Assembly (NCBI GenBank): GCA_016212515.1
Contig: JACRFZ010000054.1
Coordinates: 1 to 64,000, forward strand
Length of the DNA: 64,000 nt
Reading direction: 5' to 3'
Source: Candidatus Melainabacteria bacterium
GTDB lineage: Bacteria > Cyanobacteriota > Vampirovibrionia > Obscuribacterales > Obscuribacteraceae
Position numbers and translations under genes: made by a program. The notes beneath the pieces were generated by a model. That model saw only the letters and a program-made list of their open reading frames with translations, searched no databases and was not told the DNA's origin. This document shows positions 43,682 through 52,498 of this stretch, in pieces (the first letter of the stretch is position 1; each line of letters begins with the position of its first letter).

Positions 43682-45307
43682 CTATTGGCTCGCCCCAGCC
43701 TTAGCCCCGCGCTCAATTTCCCACACCGAATATATGCCGTCATCGTAGAGCTTCTTGCAGCTTCCCTGCCTGGCGGCGTGGTTGAGCTCATTGGTCAGGG
43801 GCGCGCTGTTTTTAATCGCCAGTGTGTTGATTTGCCAATTGTCTAGATAACTGCGCCAGTTGAAGGTGTCGGTGACTGAACCATTGAGGCAGTCCTGGTA
43901 CTCGCGGCAGAAGGTTTTGCCATAGAGGTCGAACCGCGTATCGATGAAGACCGGCGTCTGGTCTTCCAGTATGAGGCTGCAACCTAGCGCCGCGTCGCAA
44001 AAGAGGCGCGACCTGAGCCGGCTATTTTGCTTGAGAAAGGCGGTGACCTTCTGGTTGCTGTCGTTGTGGGTGAACCATATTTGCTTCTGGCTCTGGCAGT
44101 AATTGAAGTAGACGGCGGTGGCGAAGATGGGGGCAACCAGGGCCAGGGCGGTGGAGACCGGTGAAACCAGTTCGCTTGCGTTTTCCTTCGCCTTGATTAC
44201 GCTTCCGTCCGTTTCGCTTGCGCTTTCCTTCGTCCCGCTTGCGCTCCCCGCCGACCCCTGCTGCCCTCTGCCCAGGGCGATTGATAAGTAAGACCAGGTG
44301 ATGAGCACTGCTACCGCCGCAAATCGGTAGCACACCACGCCGGTGAAGGTTGAGAGGGCGCAAAAGAAAAGCCCAGTGAGAGGAATCATGGCTCTTCTGG
44401 CTAGCAGCACAGACCAGGCGATGACTAAGTAGAGCCAGATGCCGCGGTGCCCCAGGGGGTTGGTGAGCAAGGTTGGTTGCAGTTCTGATATTTGCCCGAA
44501 GTCGGGCTCGCTGACGAAGGAGAGCGTGTGTCTCACCAGCTCGGCGCCATAGGGGTTGGCTAAAGGTGCCAGGCAACTTGTGGCGAGAATTCCCACCAGA
44601 TGCCGGCGATACCTAAAATCGACCTGCTTTTGACTCACCACTTGTGGTGCCAGATAGGCCAGTATCAGTGCCAGACCCATGAAGCAGAACGCATGGCTGT
44701 TCACCCAAACAATTAGAAGGAAGGGCAGCAGCCAGAGGCGTTTTCTATAACCGTTCCGGCGAAAGTCTTCCAGCAAAAGTATGAACATCGGCAGCATGAA
44801 AAATGACACTAGCTGCGGTCTTGCCCAGTACCAGATTGGCATGTTTATGAGCGTAAGCAACCCGAATGTGTAGACCGGTTTGACGCCCCGTTTGAGCATC
44901 ATATACGGTAGCAGGAAGAGCAGCAAAAGCGCGGTGGCAATATAGGTGAGATAGCCTGCGGCGACGAGATTGGTAGAGGCGATATCCACGCCGGCTCCGT
45001 TTTGACCGGCGAGTGCCCCCACTTTGGTGGCTGCCGCCAGAGCCAGGGTGAAAAGCCACTGGTAAATAAGCACCGGCTGACCGCAAGCAGTGAAGCTAAA
45101 GGTGTCGCCCTGGTGCAGGGCGGCAAATAAATTGCTGGGTCCGGCTTGCCAGAGCAGAAGCCCGGTTTTGATAAGCCAGGCGGTATCGGAAGATTGGAAG
45201 ACGCGCTCAACCATGCCCGCAACTTGCAGGAAAGCCTGCACCATGAAGATGGCGGCAAAGATTATCTCAAGGGTTTTGAGGCTGGAGGTTCCCTCAGCGG
45301 GCTTCAT
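43682..45307 (-). CDS. polytopic membrane protein, glycosyltransferase-like
   Basis: The 541-residue protein has about ten hydrophobic segments and a C-terminal soluble part (from about residue 425) reading FLKQNSRLRSRLFCDAALGCSLILEDQTPVFIDTRFDLYG. This last motif, with a conserved FIDTRFDLYG, occurs in uncharacterised integral membrane proteins of the GT-C glycosyltransferase type, in which a periplasmic domain follows the membrane core. No early-loop acidic pair typical of GT-C is certain, although SSDTAWLIKTG near residue 40 could be one. It overlaps the RDD gene by 14 bp. Confidence 0.65.
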   Translation of the reverse strand: MKPAEGTSSLKTLEIIFAAIFMVQAFLQVAGMVERVFQSSDTAWLIKTGLLLWQAGPSNLFAALHQGDTFSFTACGQPVLIYQWLFTLALAAATKVGALAGQNGAGVDIASTNLVAAGYLTYIATALLLLFLLPYMMLKRGVKPVYTFGLLTLINMPIWYWARPQLVSFFMLPMFILLLEDFRRNGYRKRLWLLPFLLIVWVNSHAFCFMGLALILAYLAPQVVSQKQVDFRYRRHLVGILATSCLAPLANPYGAELVRHTLSFVSEPDFGQISELQPTLLTNPLGHRGIWLYLVIAWSVLLARRAMIPLTGLFFCALSTFTGVVCYRFAAVAVLITWSYLSIALGRGQQGSAGSASGTKESASETDGSVIKAKENASELVSPVSTALALVAPIFATAVYFNYCQSQKQIWFTHNDSNQKVTAFLKQNSRLRSRLFCDAALGCSLILEDQTPVFIDTRFDLYGKTFCREYQDCLNGSVTDTFNWRSYLDNWQINTLAIKNSAPLTNELNHAARQGSCKKLYDDGIYSVWEIERGAKAGASQ

Positions 45308-45848
45308 TGGTTGCCGCCCGCGTTACCGTCGTTCCGGCAAGACGGTCTGCCAGGCGGCGGCGCTCACCTGTGAGCATCAAGACAAACTCTACGAGGGCAA
45401 TTGCCACAGTCACTGCCGAGCAGACCAGACTCAAGCTATCGGCATCGGTCGTCGTCAGAGATGGTGCCCAGACCTGATAGACGAAGTAGGGCAAGAGCAA
45501 CACCAAGTTTCTAAGCACAGACTGCTTGATAGTAATTGCATTCGCGCTCTCATTGCCGCTTACCTTCTGGCTAATGTTTAGCCCCACAAGCCGCTTGCCC
45601 AGCCCGCGTCCGCCCCAGGTGGCGTCGCGCAGCAAGAAGAGCAGCAGGGCAAGAGTTTGCAGGGGAATTGGCGGGTGAACTGAGTTATTAGATAGGAAAT
45701 TAATACTTGTGTAGACCGCTGTGGCTAGCCACAGGCAGAGCAAGTAATCGTATATCCATGCGGCAACCACGCGCCGCATTATCGGCGGTTTGAGGTTCGT
45801 GACCGGCTTTGACCGGGCTTCGACTGTGGTTGCTACGGCTGAATTCAT
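45294..45848 (-). CDS. RDD family membrane protein
   Basis: The 184-residue protein has the conserved parts of the RDD family: RRVVAAWIYDYLL at the first membrane segment, GRGLGKRLVGLNI in the middle loop and RRRLADRLAGTTV at the end. Three to four membrane segments are present. RDD proteins are thought to be small transporters or membrane accessory proteins. Its end overlaps the start of the 541-residue gene (14 bp), so the two are translated together. Confidence 0.88.
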   Translation of the reverse strand: MNSAVATTVEARSKPVTNLKPPIMRRVVAAWIYDYLLCLWLATAVYTSINFLSNNSVHPPIPLQTLALLLFLLRDATWGGRGLGKRLVGLNISQKVSGNESANAITIKQSVLRNLVLLLPYFVYQVWAPSLTTTDADSLSLVCSAVTVAIALVEFVLMLTGERRRLADRLAGTTVTRAATNEAR

Positions 45849-45954
45849 TGGCTGCTCGCCCGTTTGAGTTGACTAGATTTTAAGCGAAGCCTGCCAATGG
45901 GTAGATGTCAATCTATTAATATGAAAGCGGATTCTTCAAGCGTCAGAGGAAGAT

Positions 45955-46170
45955 ATGAGCGAGAGAAAGAGAAATCTCAAGAGTCTTTTGATTTTGGTGC
46001 TCTTTGTATGCTCCGTGGCTTTTGCAAACACGGCCTGGGGTGGCGGTTCTGGACTTGGCACCAAAGGCGAAAGCGACGAAGAGAAAGCTTTCAAGGCAGC
46101 AATGCAGCAGAAGGCGTTGAACGATTTGTTAAATGCCAACCGCACTAATAACAATAATCCTAACCAGTAA
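45955..46170 (+). CDS. small secreted protein
   Basis: The 71-residue product has a clear signal peptide (KRNLKSLLILVLFVCSVAFANTAWG) and a short mature part of about 45 residues ending in NRTNNNNPNQ. The start has GAGGAAG upstream. No family is recognised. It is divergent from the RDD gene. Confidence 0.65.
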   Translation: MSERKRNLKSLLILVLFVCSVAFANTAWGGGSGLGTKGESDEEKAFKAAMQQKALNDLLNANRTNNNNPNQ

Positions 46171-46190
46171 GTAATCGGTGCTCTCTCACT

Positions 46191-46264
46191 AGCCATAGCG
46201 TTCTCGCTAGTTTTGCTATGAAGCTTTAGCCATAGCGTTCTCGTTAGTCTTGCTGTGAAGCTTC
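46191..46264. repeat. 37-bp tandem duplication
   Basis: The 37 bases 46191-46227 are repeated at 46228-46264 with four differences. They lie between two convergent genes. The second copy runs almost into the stop of the membrane protein gene at 46271. Confidence 0.85.
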
Positions 46265-46270
46265 AGCCTA

Positions 46271-47968
46271 CTAGCGGCTATTGGCGGGAAGATATATTTT
46301 TTGCACCATGCCATTGCCGCCTGTGGCTCCGGCGATTTGATAGTTGGCTTTGATGCTTGCCACGAGTTCTTCCGGCCAGATGTATTCCATAGAGTATTTT
46401 GCGTCGCGCAAATTTATGATAATGGCCGCGTAGCGTCTTTCCTTTATGCCCGCTTTGATTTTCTCGAAGCTTTCCGGGTGCTTGCCGCGCATATTTAAGA
46501 ATGTGGTGGCATCTACAATTACCGGCTGGCGCTCCGCCAGTAGTGGCAGGGTGGGATCTTCACTCAGTATGTAAGCGTCTTCTGGCAGTTTCTTGAGCAG
46601 TTCCACGGCCTCTGCGGTATCGGCTCTGTAGCCGATGCGTTTCGATAGATTGTAGGAAAAGACAAGCAGCGGTATGAGGCTATAGATTGCTGCCGCTATA
46701 TATGCTGTGCGCATCAGGTTGGGAGTCTTGTCGAGGCGCAGCGCCACCGCCCAGAGGAGCGCCAGGATGGCACAGAGCAGATGATTGTGATAGGCACCTT
46801 TAAGCCCCATTGTGTAGAGCAAGACCAGAGTTGAGAGCCCAAAGAGGAAGATGGGCAGGGAGGTAAGGGCTGCAGTTGACTGCTGCTTGTCGGAGATTGG
46901 TTCTGGTGACTGAGGCTTGGTAGAGATTGGTTCAGTTGACTGCTGCTCGTCGGAAATTGGTTCTGGTGACTGAGGCTTGTCAGAGATCGTTTCAGTTACA
47001 TGGGGCTTGTCAGAAAGCGGCTCTTCCGTAAGTGCGGAATCTGAATTCTTTCGTAGCAGCGGATAGATAAGTATTGTCAGTGCCACTATTGTCTTTGCAT
47101 CAAAGAGAAAAGGCAGTAGGAAGTTTGCCAGGGTCTCCCACTGCCAGTCTAAGCCGCTTGCATAGGTGAGATGCTGAAAATAGCCGCCGGAGATATTTTG
47201 CAGGTAGAGCGAAACCAGTGCCGTCGGCACCGCGAAGAGCCCCAGGTATTGCAGCGCAAGTTTGCGCTTGCCTTTCCAGAGTGCGAAAAGCAGGCAACTG
47301 GCAAATACAACAAGATACTGCTGCTTGGCGAAGTACGCCAGAATAAACGCCGCTGCCGCCGATAGCTTTATGATGGGTCGAGATGCTTTACTGTCTGTTT
47401 CTTTTGAGCTTTTTGTTTCGCCTGTGCTCTCTGTTTCGTTTATGCTCTCTGTTTCGATTAAGTAGGATTTGCTGAATCTTTCGAGCGCGATGATTGATAG
47501 AGCCAGACCCAGAATGTCTACCCGTGCCACCGTTGACCAGTGCAAGACCGGTAGGCTGGCGGCGAATGCGGCGAGGGTCATGATTTTGCTCAGGTCGGTG
47601 ACGCGGCTCAAGCTGAGCAGTCGCCAGAAGGCAAGGAAACTAACAAGCGCCGAAGCCATGGAGAGCAGGCGCAGTGGCTCATAAGTGCCGCCCGTCAGCT
47701 TCTGCAGGAAGGCGCCCAGGGCAAAGTAAAGCGGGTTGTAGATGACTACGCTGTAGGGCTCATGGGTGAGTGCCGTAAGACTGTAGATGTTGGCGCCTCT
47801 TGCCAGTGTCTGGCAGGCCCAGAGCACATGACCTTCGTATTCAATGGAATATGGGTGGTGGCGTGCTACGCCCCACGCTGCTGTGTAAAGAAAGGAGAGC
47901 AGCAGGCAGAGAACCATGACCAGCGCTATTTGAATATTGCGCGAACTCAAGGTGAAGGAGGGAGGCAT
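46271..47968 (-). CDS. large polytopic membrane protein, GT-C glycosyltransferase-like
   Basis: The 565-residue protein has about ten hydrophobic segments and an N-terminal loop with YSIEYEGHVLWACQTLARGANIYS, where the acidic residues could be the catalytic pair of a GT-C enzyme. The tail KRIGYRADTAEAVELLKKLPEDAYILSEDPTLPLLAERQPVIVDATTF resembles soluble domains of the same superfamily. Two low-complexity inserts interrupt it: a T/E/S run (about 168-195) and an imperfect repeat of ISDKPQSPEP units (about 305-360). They probably face one side of the membrane as disordered loops. Confidence 0.65.
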   Translation of the reverse strand: MPPSFTLSSRNIQIALVMVLCLLLSFLYTAAWGVARHHPYSIEYEGHVLWACQTLARGANIYSLTALTHEPYSVVIYNPLYFALGAFLQKLTGGTYEPLRLLSMASALVSFLAFWRLLSLSRVTDLSKIMTLAAFAASLPVLHWSTVARVDILGLALSIIALERFSKSYLIETESINETESTGETKSSKETDSKASRPIIKLSAAAAFILAYFAKQQYLVVFASCLLFALWKGKRKLALQYLGLFAVPTALVSLYLQNISGGYFQHLTYASGLDWQWETLANFLLPFLFDAKTIVALTILIYPLLRKNSDSALTEEPLSDKPHVTETISDKPQSPEPISDEQQSTEPISTKPQSPEPISDKQQSTAALTSLPIFLFGLSTLVLLYTMGLKGAYHNHLLCAILALLWAVALRLDKTPNLMRTAYIAAAIYSLIPLLVFSYNLSKRIGYRADTAEAVELLKKLPEDAYILSEDPTLPLLAERQPVIVDATTFLNMRGKHPESFEKIKAGIKERRYAAIIINLRDAKYSMEYIWPEELVASIKANYQIAGATGGNGMVQKIYLPANSR

Positions 47969-48037
47969 GAGTTATCCGGTTGCTTTCCATAAAGTGGTAT
48001 GCAGCATGCCTGGCTTTGGCAGCTTGAGCTAAGTGAA

Positions 48038-49420
48038 TTAGAAGGTACTGTGCATCCAGAAGGTGCTTACCAGCAGCACTAAGAGTATAGAGCATGCAAA
48101 CTCTGTGCAAAGCAGTATGAAAGCCCTATCGATTTGCTGCTTCAACTCCTCATGGCTTTGTAATTTGAACTGGCGAGGTGCGGATGTTCCGGTCGCGCCC
48201 CTTTCGACCCAGGAAAGAAGCCATTGGCTCAGTTCATCAGCGCTAGATTGCTTGTTTCTATAGAGCGCTAGATCAATCTGCTCGCAAATATTTTCAATGA
48301 CCGCCCAATTGTTGGCGTCTCTTGCAGAGTCGAGAATGTCGCCTTGTGGACCGTTCGCTAGCATGCTCCCGTCCTTTAGCAGCGAATGGAGCCTGAGTTT
48401 AAGGCTGAAGCAACGCCACAGAACAATTGAAGCTTTCACGGTGGCGCCGCCCATACCCGTTAGACCGAATATCCATACGTACATCAAGAGTCTCGATACC
48501 GGCTCCGGCAGAGAGCTTGAGCTTTCCTTCGAATTTGTTATCTTCTGCTGACGGTCTATAAGTCTAGGTATCTCGTAATCATGTAGTTTAGTGGCTGCTG
48601 ATTTGAGGTCGAAAATAGTCCGCCGACTTAGAGGGTGTTGTGCTTGGGGAATCAATTCAGCCGCCTCCTTGAGATGGCGCTGCGCCATCTCTGGATTGTC
48701 TCGGTAGCTTAGAATCGCCATAATGCTGAGCGCATCCAGCGCCCCACGTATATTGCCGTTCTGGAGATATAGGCTTTTCGCTTTCATGTGAAACCAGGAA
48801 TCGCAGTAGCCATGGTATCCGCTACTCATACCAAAGAACATCAGCAGGTCAGCCAGTTCATCGCTCTGGCTTCCGTAGACTGTTGCAACAGCCAGAGTTT
48901 CCTGGACACCTGTTTGGAAGGGGAATGGCATTAGGATGCTACGTTTTGCGGCAAGGCTGCTGTCCCCATCCCTGTTGCAAAAGATTTTGTAGATTCTTTC
49001 TGATAGTTCAAATTGACCGCAGCGGCTTGCAACATGAGCTGCTATGAAGCTACTTTTTGAGAAGCCCAGCCGAACGTTGTAGCAAGTGAATGCCAATAGC
49101 AGCATGCACGCGGTGACTAGCAGGAGCAGTCTGCTGAATTGCAGCGCGTAGTTTCTATGCAGAATCTTTTGCCAAACTTCCTTCTCCAGTCTAAATCTTG
49201 TCAGGTTGCTGGTACTTGTTTTGTGTTTTTGCAGAATACGCCAGGCGCCGAAATAGGCGATTGCACCCAGAAGGAGAGCAAGGCTCTGTCCTACTTGGTC
49301 CCAGCAGCCATTTGACACGCGGTCAACCAGGCATAGACCTAAAAGAATGTTCGGCAGTAGATGAAGAGCTCCCACTATCAGAATGGCATATCTAAGAGAG
49401 TGAAGGCAGCGAATTAGCAT
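48038..49420 (-). CDS. membrane protein with helical-repeat domain, unknown
   Basis: The 460-residue protein has membrane segments near 15-35, 45-60, 95-115, 315-335 and at the C-terminal end (FILLCTEFACSILLVLLVSTFWM). The part between (about 130-310) is soluble and helical (FELSERIYKIFCN, ALDALSIMAILSYRDNPEMAQRHLKEAAELIP), like TPR repeats. No family is recognised. Confidence 0.6.
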   Translation of the reverse strand: MLIRCLHSLRYAILIVGALHLLPNILLGLCLVDRVSNGCWDQVGQSLALLLGAIAYFGAWRILQKHKTSTSNLTRFRLEKEVWQKILHRNYALQFSRLLLLVTACMLLLAFTCYNVRLGFSKSSFIAAHVASRCGQFELSERIYKIFCNRDGDSSLAAKRSILMPFPFQTGVQETLAVATVYGSQSDELADLLMFFGMSSGYHGYCDSWFHMKAKSLYLQNGNIRGALDALSIMAILSYRDNPEMAQRHLKEAAELIPQAQHPLSRRTIFDLKSAATKLHDYEIPRLIDRQQKITNSKESSSSLPEPVSRLLMYVWIFGLTGMGGATVKASIVLWRCFSLKLRLHSLLKDGSMLANGPQGDILDSARDANNWAVIENICEQIDLALYRNKQSSADELSQWLLSWVERGATGTSAPRQFKLQSHEELKQQIDRAFILLCTEFACSILLVLLVSTFWMHSTF

Positions 49421-49576
49421 TGCGCTATACCGGGCGAGATAGAAGACTGAGCTGCGCTCCAGGTGACGGCGACTATTTGGGCAGCCTGGTTATCAGTTTA
49501 GCCCCGGGCACCAACTCTGCCAACTGTGGGAATACTAATGACGTTTGATGATTGCGCTGGTTCTGGAACACATGGA

Positions 49577-49788
49577 GCATGACAAACCCCGCCACCAGAG
49601 GGCTGCCGATGCCTACCGCCCCAGTCCCTCCGACAGCATCCTCATTGCCCCTGGCGTCGACGGATGGCGGCAATGGCCAACCGAACCTGGCGTCCGGGTC
49701 CGTCGAGATGCCCCAGCGTCACGTTGCGCCCACGTTCGGCAGGGCGGCGCCATGTCGCCTCACTGAAAGGATATACCAGCACCGACGT
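49577..49788 (-). pseudogene. mcrC C-terminal remnant
   Basis: Reading on the minus strand, TSVLVYP...TWRRPAERGRNVTLGHLDGPGRQ and VRLAIAAI match residues 424-461 of the McrC at 232-1758 almost word for word. A one-base deletion then shifts the frame, after which DARGNEDAVGGTGAVGIGSPLVAGFV continues the same protein to near its end. Only about 70 of 508 residues remain and there is no start codon, so the piece cannot work. It begins at the stop codon of the Fic-fusion gene. Confidence 0.85.
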
Positions 49789-51333
49789 CTACGTGGCTTC
49801 AGGTCTTCCGTCCATCGTTACTTTGACTAGTAAGGAAACCAAGTCAGCGAAAGGAATAATATCTTGATTGATACTTGCATTCTCTAGTGCGCTCAAGTAT
49901 TCAGTTCTGCGTGTTACAGGCATCACTGTCCATGGATATCCGCCCGAAGCAAGCATCACATTCATTAAAAAGCGCCCTGTGCGACCGTTGCCGTCCATGT
50001 ATGGATGGATATACACGAACATGAAATGTCCGAGCAGCACCCGGACCGCTGGCTCTTTCTCGTCGCGCAAGAGATCAAACAGCGCAGGCATCAAGTCTCG
50101 AACACTATCCTTGCTTGGTGGCACGTGTTTGGAATGACGTATGAACACTTGATCCGTTCGGTAGCCCGCCAGATCAGCCGGTTTTAGGAGTCCAGCGGTT
50201 ACGCTCGGAGCAAATAGCTCGCGGTACCAAGTAACGTGATCATCGTCGGCCACGTTTCCTGCACTTTCGCCGCGAAGGACTTGGACGAGGCTCTGTCGAA
50301 CGGCCTGATAAGCCTGCCAATATCCTCTCGCGGCGAGAGCATTTCTGAGTTCGCGATCTTTCTCATCAGCATCCGGATTCCAATTTCCGCTTCTGACTTT
50401 CTCGATCAAATCCCGGCTGACTCTGTATCCTTCTATAGACAGAGAGTGGTATGCGTCTGTGACATAGTTGTCTTGTACTTGCTTAAGATAAGCTTCTTGA
50501 TCGTTCGGCAAGCCTGGTGGCGGTGGAAAACGCTCTAGCACTGGTTCTCGCATGGTCTCCCACATGAGCTTGATGCGGCTAACATAGGGGCTTCGTTCTG
50601 TTCGACGAAACTTAATCGGTGCAGGATCGGTGAATGGATCTTCTTCGTGGCAATCGTATCCAGCAGCTCTCATTGTGTTTACGATGTCATCAGCAATTCG
50701 TGATCTGCCGATGTTGCGGAATGCTCCTGCAAGGCGTCCAGCCACCACGGTGCGCCCTCCATCAAGCAGTACATTTAATACTTCCGAAGCATTCGAAATT
50801 GCGGAGAGGGCTGCGCGCGTTTCGGTTGGGCTTTGTCGATAGAGCGTAGGAGAGCAGAATATCAATGCAGTCGGCAAAGAATAAACATTGAGTCCCTCAA
50901 CTTTCTCGATATGTTCTTTGGCTGGGATTGCCAGTTGGACGTCTAGGATAGAAGTGCGGTGTGGAAATGGCGTTGTGTTGTTCTTGGCCTTAGGTGAGCG
51001 AACAACAAGCTGAAGAGGGACCGCGCGGTTGCCGACATGCAGCAGTAACGAATGCTCCGGAGAAAGACACCATTCATCTCCGAATCTGTCTCTCAAGTAA
51101 TCCACACAGAAGTTCCAAAATGACGCGAACCAAGCCGTAGATTCTCCTGTGGGCTGGTCCGGTCTTGTCGGAATATACCAGCCTTTCATCACCTCTTTCA
51201 GGAACCCGTTTTTGACTAAGCGTTCGCGATGGGACCTCGGGAGGTCCGCGCTGCGGATGGCGACTTTCCCTTGCGCCTGGAGTTGCTCCAGGACTTCTAG
51301 TGATTTTGCGAGGTTTTCAACAGGTGTGGGCAA
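49789..51333 (-). CDS. AbiEi-like domain fused to a Fic domain
   Basis: The 514-residue protein joins two modules. Residues 1-200 (VAIRSADLPRSHRERLVKNGFLKEVMKGWYIPTRP ... VYSLPTALIFCSP) resemble the winged-helix AbiEi antitoxin/transcriptional regulator. Residues 230-514 are a Fic domain with HPYMDGNGRTGRF (443-455) and the autoinhibitory S297-L-S-I-E301-G. The start is TTG at 51333 without a strong ribosome site, so the true start may differ. It may be an AMP-transferase acting under its own DNA-binding domain. The stop codon is the junction with the mcrC remnant. Confidence 0.82.
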   Translation of the reverse strand: MPTPVENLAKSLEVLEQLQAQGKVAIRSADLPRSHRERLVKNGFLKEVMKGWYIPTRPDQPTGESTAWFASFWNFCVDYLRDRFGDEWCLSPEHSLLLHVGNRAVPLQLVVRSPKAKNNTTPFPHRTSILDVQLAIPAKEHIEKVEGLNVYSLPTALIFCSPTLYRQSPTETRAALSAISNASEVLNVLLDGGRTVVAGRLAGAFRNIGRSRIADDIVNTMRAAGYDCHEEDPFTDPAPIKFRRTERSPYVSRIKLMWETMREPVLERFPPPPGLPNDQEAYLKQVQDNYVTDAYHSLSIEGYRVSRDLIEKVRSGNWNPDADEKDRELRNALAARGYWQAYQAVRQSLVQVLRGESAGNVADDDHVTWYRELFAPSVTAGLLKPADLAGYRTDQVFIRHSKHVPPSKDSVRDLMPALFDLLRDEKEPAVRVLLGHFMFVYIHPYMDGNGRTGRFLMNVMLASGGYPWTVMPVTRRTEYLSALENASINQDIIPFADLVSLLVKVTMDGRPEAT

Positions 51334-51355
51334 AGCGGTGGTACTTGTTGATTGT

Positions 51356-51464
51356 GGGGGGGGGCCATTTCTAGTTTATCACGCTGGACGGTTTCTAGTT
51401 TATTGCGCTGGACGAGTTTTAGTTTATTTAGTTGAGTCAATTCTAGTTTATTGTGCATTGTGCG
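51356..51464. repeat. poly-G tract and four 24-bp repeats upstream of the Fic-fusion gene
   Basis: Nine G residues lie at 51356-51364, about 22 bp ahead of the start codon. Four imperfect copies of a 24-bp unit containing TTCTAGTTTATTGCGCTGG follow (about 51367-51464). On the minus strand they present AATAAACTAGAA words that could be promoter elements or operators. Confidence 0.6.
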
Positions 51465-51573
51465 TCCCTCCCGCTTCCCTGCGGCGTTGGCCGCGCCCGC
51501 TAGGATGAGTACCTTACTCCTTTTGGGTGGTATAAGCCGAGCCTGAAAGCGACGGAACCGCCGTCAATAAGTA

Positions 51574-51649
51574 GGCGCTTTTAAAGCGCCGTTTACACTT
51601 TGTGCGCAACTATTTTTCGTTGCGCGCAAGCATGTTCCGTTGTGCGCAA
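51574..51649. promoter_or_regulatory. phased palindromic operator-like sites
   Basis: TTGTGCGCAA, TTGCGCGCAA and TTGTGCGCAA start at 51600, 51620 and 51640, exactly 20 bp apart. The middle copy is a perfect palindrome. A hairpin-forming GGCGCTTTTAAAGCGCC lies at 51574-51590. No gene starts within 100 bp, but a short coding frame begins at 51767 and the acetyltransferase at 51863. Confidence 0.5.
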
Positions 51650-51766
51650 TCAAAACTGCCTTGACGGTCGGCCGGCACAACGAGATTGTTGCGTTGGAAT
51701 CGGGTAAACATGTAGCAAAGTGATCCCTGAATTCGACAAGGATACAGATCTTGGAAGGGAGCCTGA

Positions 51767-51847
51767 GTGAAAGCCGCGCGAGAAGTGGAGAAGGCGAAAG
51801 CCCTCAGCGGGAGGAAGGACAAGAAAGGTCCGAATGGCAAAAATTAA
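51767..51847 (+). CDS. possible 26-residue basic peptide
   Basis: GTG at 51767, with GGAAGGGA upstream, opens a frame of 26 codons reading VKAAREVEKAKALSGRKDKK and ending GPNGKN. It is lysine-rich and sits 15 bp before the acetyltransferase gene. The size makes it doubtful; it could be a leader peptide. Confidence 0.3.
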   Translation: MKAAREVEKAKALSGRKDKKGPNGKN

Positions 51848-51862
51848 GAAGGCTCTCGCGTA

Positions 51863-52471
51863 ATGCAGGGAGGATTCATTTCATTGTCAACATTCGATAA
51901 CGACCACATTGAAATTGCTCTGGAGATAAGGCGTGCTGTAGCCGCTGACTTTGAGAGTCTGGTGCGGTTACAAAATGCCAATATGGCAAGCAACCTTCCT
52001 GCGGGCGAGCGTCAGTCTGGTTTCCTTTCTGTGGGCTTCAGTGCCGAGCAGTTCGCCGCCATGAATGACAATTTAGCGGTTGTCGTCGCTGTGCAACAAG
52101 AGCAAGTGAAGGCTTTCCTGTGCGCCAGTACAGTTGAGTTTAACCAGGCAGTCGCCCTTCCGGCGGCGATGATTGCCAGATTCCCCCGGGCTAAGTATCA
52201 GGGGCAAGCTCTTTCCCGCTTATCTGTATGCATTGTCGGTCCCGTTTGCGTCGACCAGTCTCTTCGCGGGCAGGGTGTGCTAGCCAGGCTCTATGATTGC
52301 TTCTTTGCCATAGCGCCGCAAGAATTCGAGGTCGCCGTTGTCTTTGTTTCAGCAGACAATTTGGCTTCCATTAAAGCTCATGAGAAGCTTGGCTTAGAGA
52401 CTATCGACGAATTTGAGTTCAACTCTGCCAGGTACTTTATTATGGCCAGGCGTTTTCGGTTTGCCCAATAG
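51863..52471 (+). CDS. GNAT family N-acetyltransferase
   Basis: The 202-residue protein begins its domain at EIRRAVAADFESLVRLQNANM, and holds the acetyl-CoA site in VCVDQSLRGQGVLARLYDCF (Q-x-x-G-x-G type) followed by VSADNLASIKAHEKLGLETIDEFEF, the usual end of the fold. The acceptor cannot be inferred. It is 27 bp upstream of the HEAT-like gene on the same strand. Confidence 0.85.
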   Translation: MQGGFISLSTFDNDHIEIALEIRRAVAADFESLVRLQNANMASNLPAGERQSGFLSVGFSAEQFAAMNDNLAVVVAVQQEQVKAFLCASTVEFNQAVALPAAMIARFPRAKYQGQALSRLSVCIVGPVCVDQSLRGQGVLARLYDCFFAIAPQEFEVAVVFVSADNLASIKAHEKLGLETIDEFEFNSARYFIMARRFRFAQ

Positions 52472-52498
52472 GTTGGGAAGTAAAGGTGGAAGGAGCGA

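Noticed and set aside
51368..51464. CRISPR-like array
   Set aside because: Repeats are adjacent with no spacers and differ from copy to copy; no cas genes are nearby.
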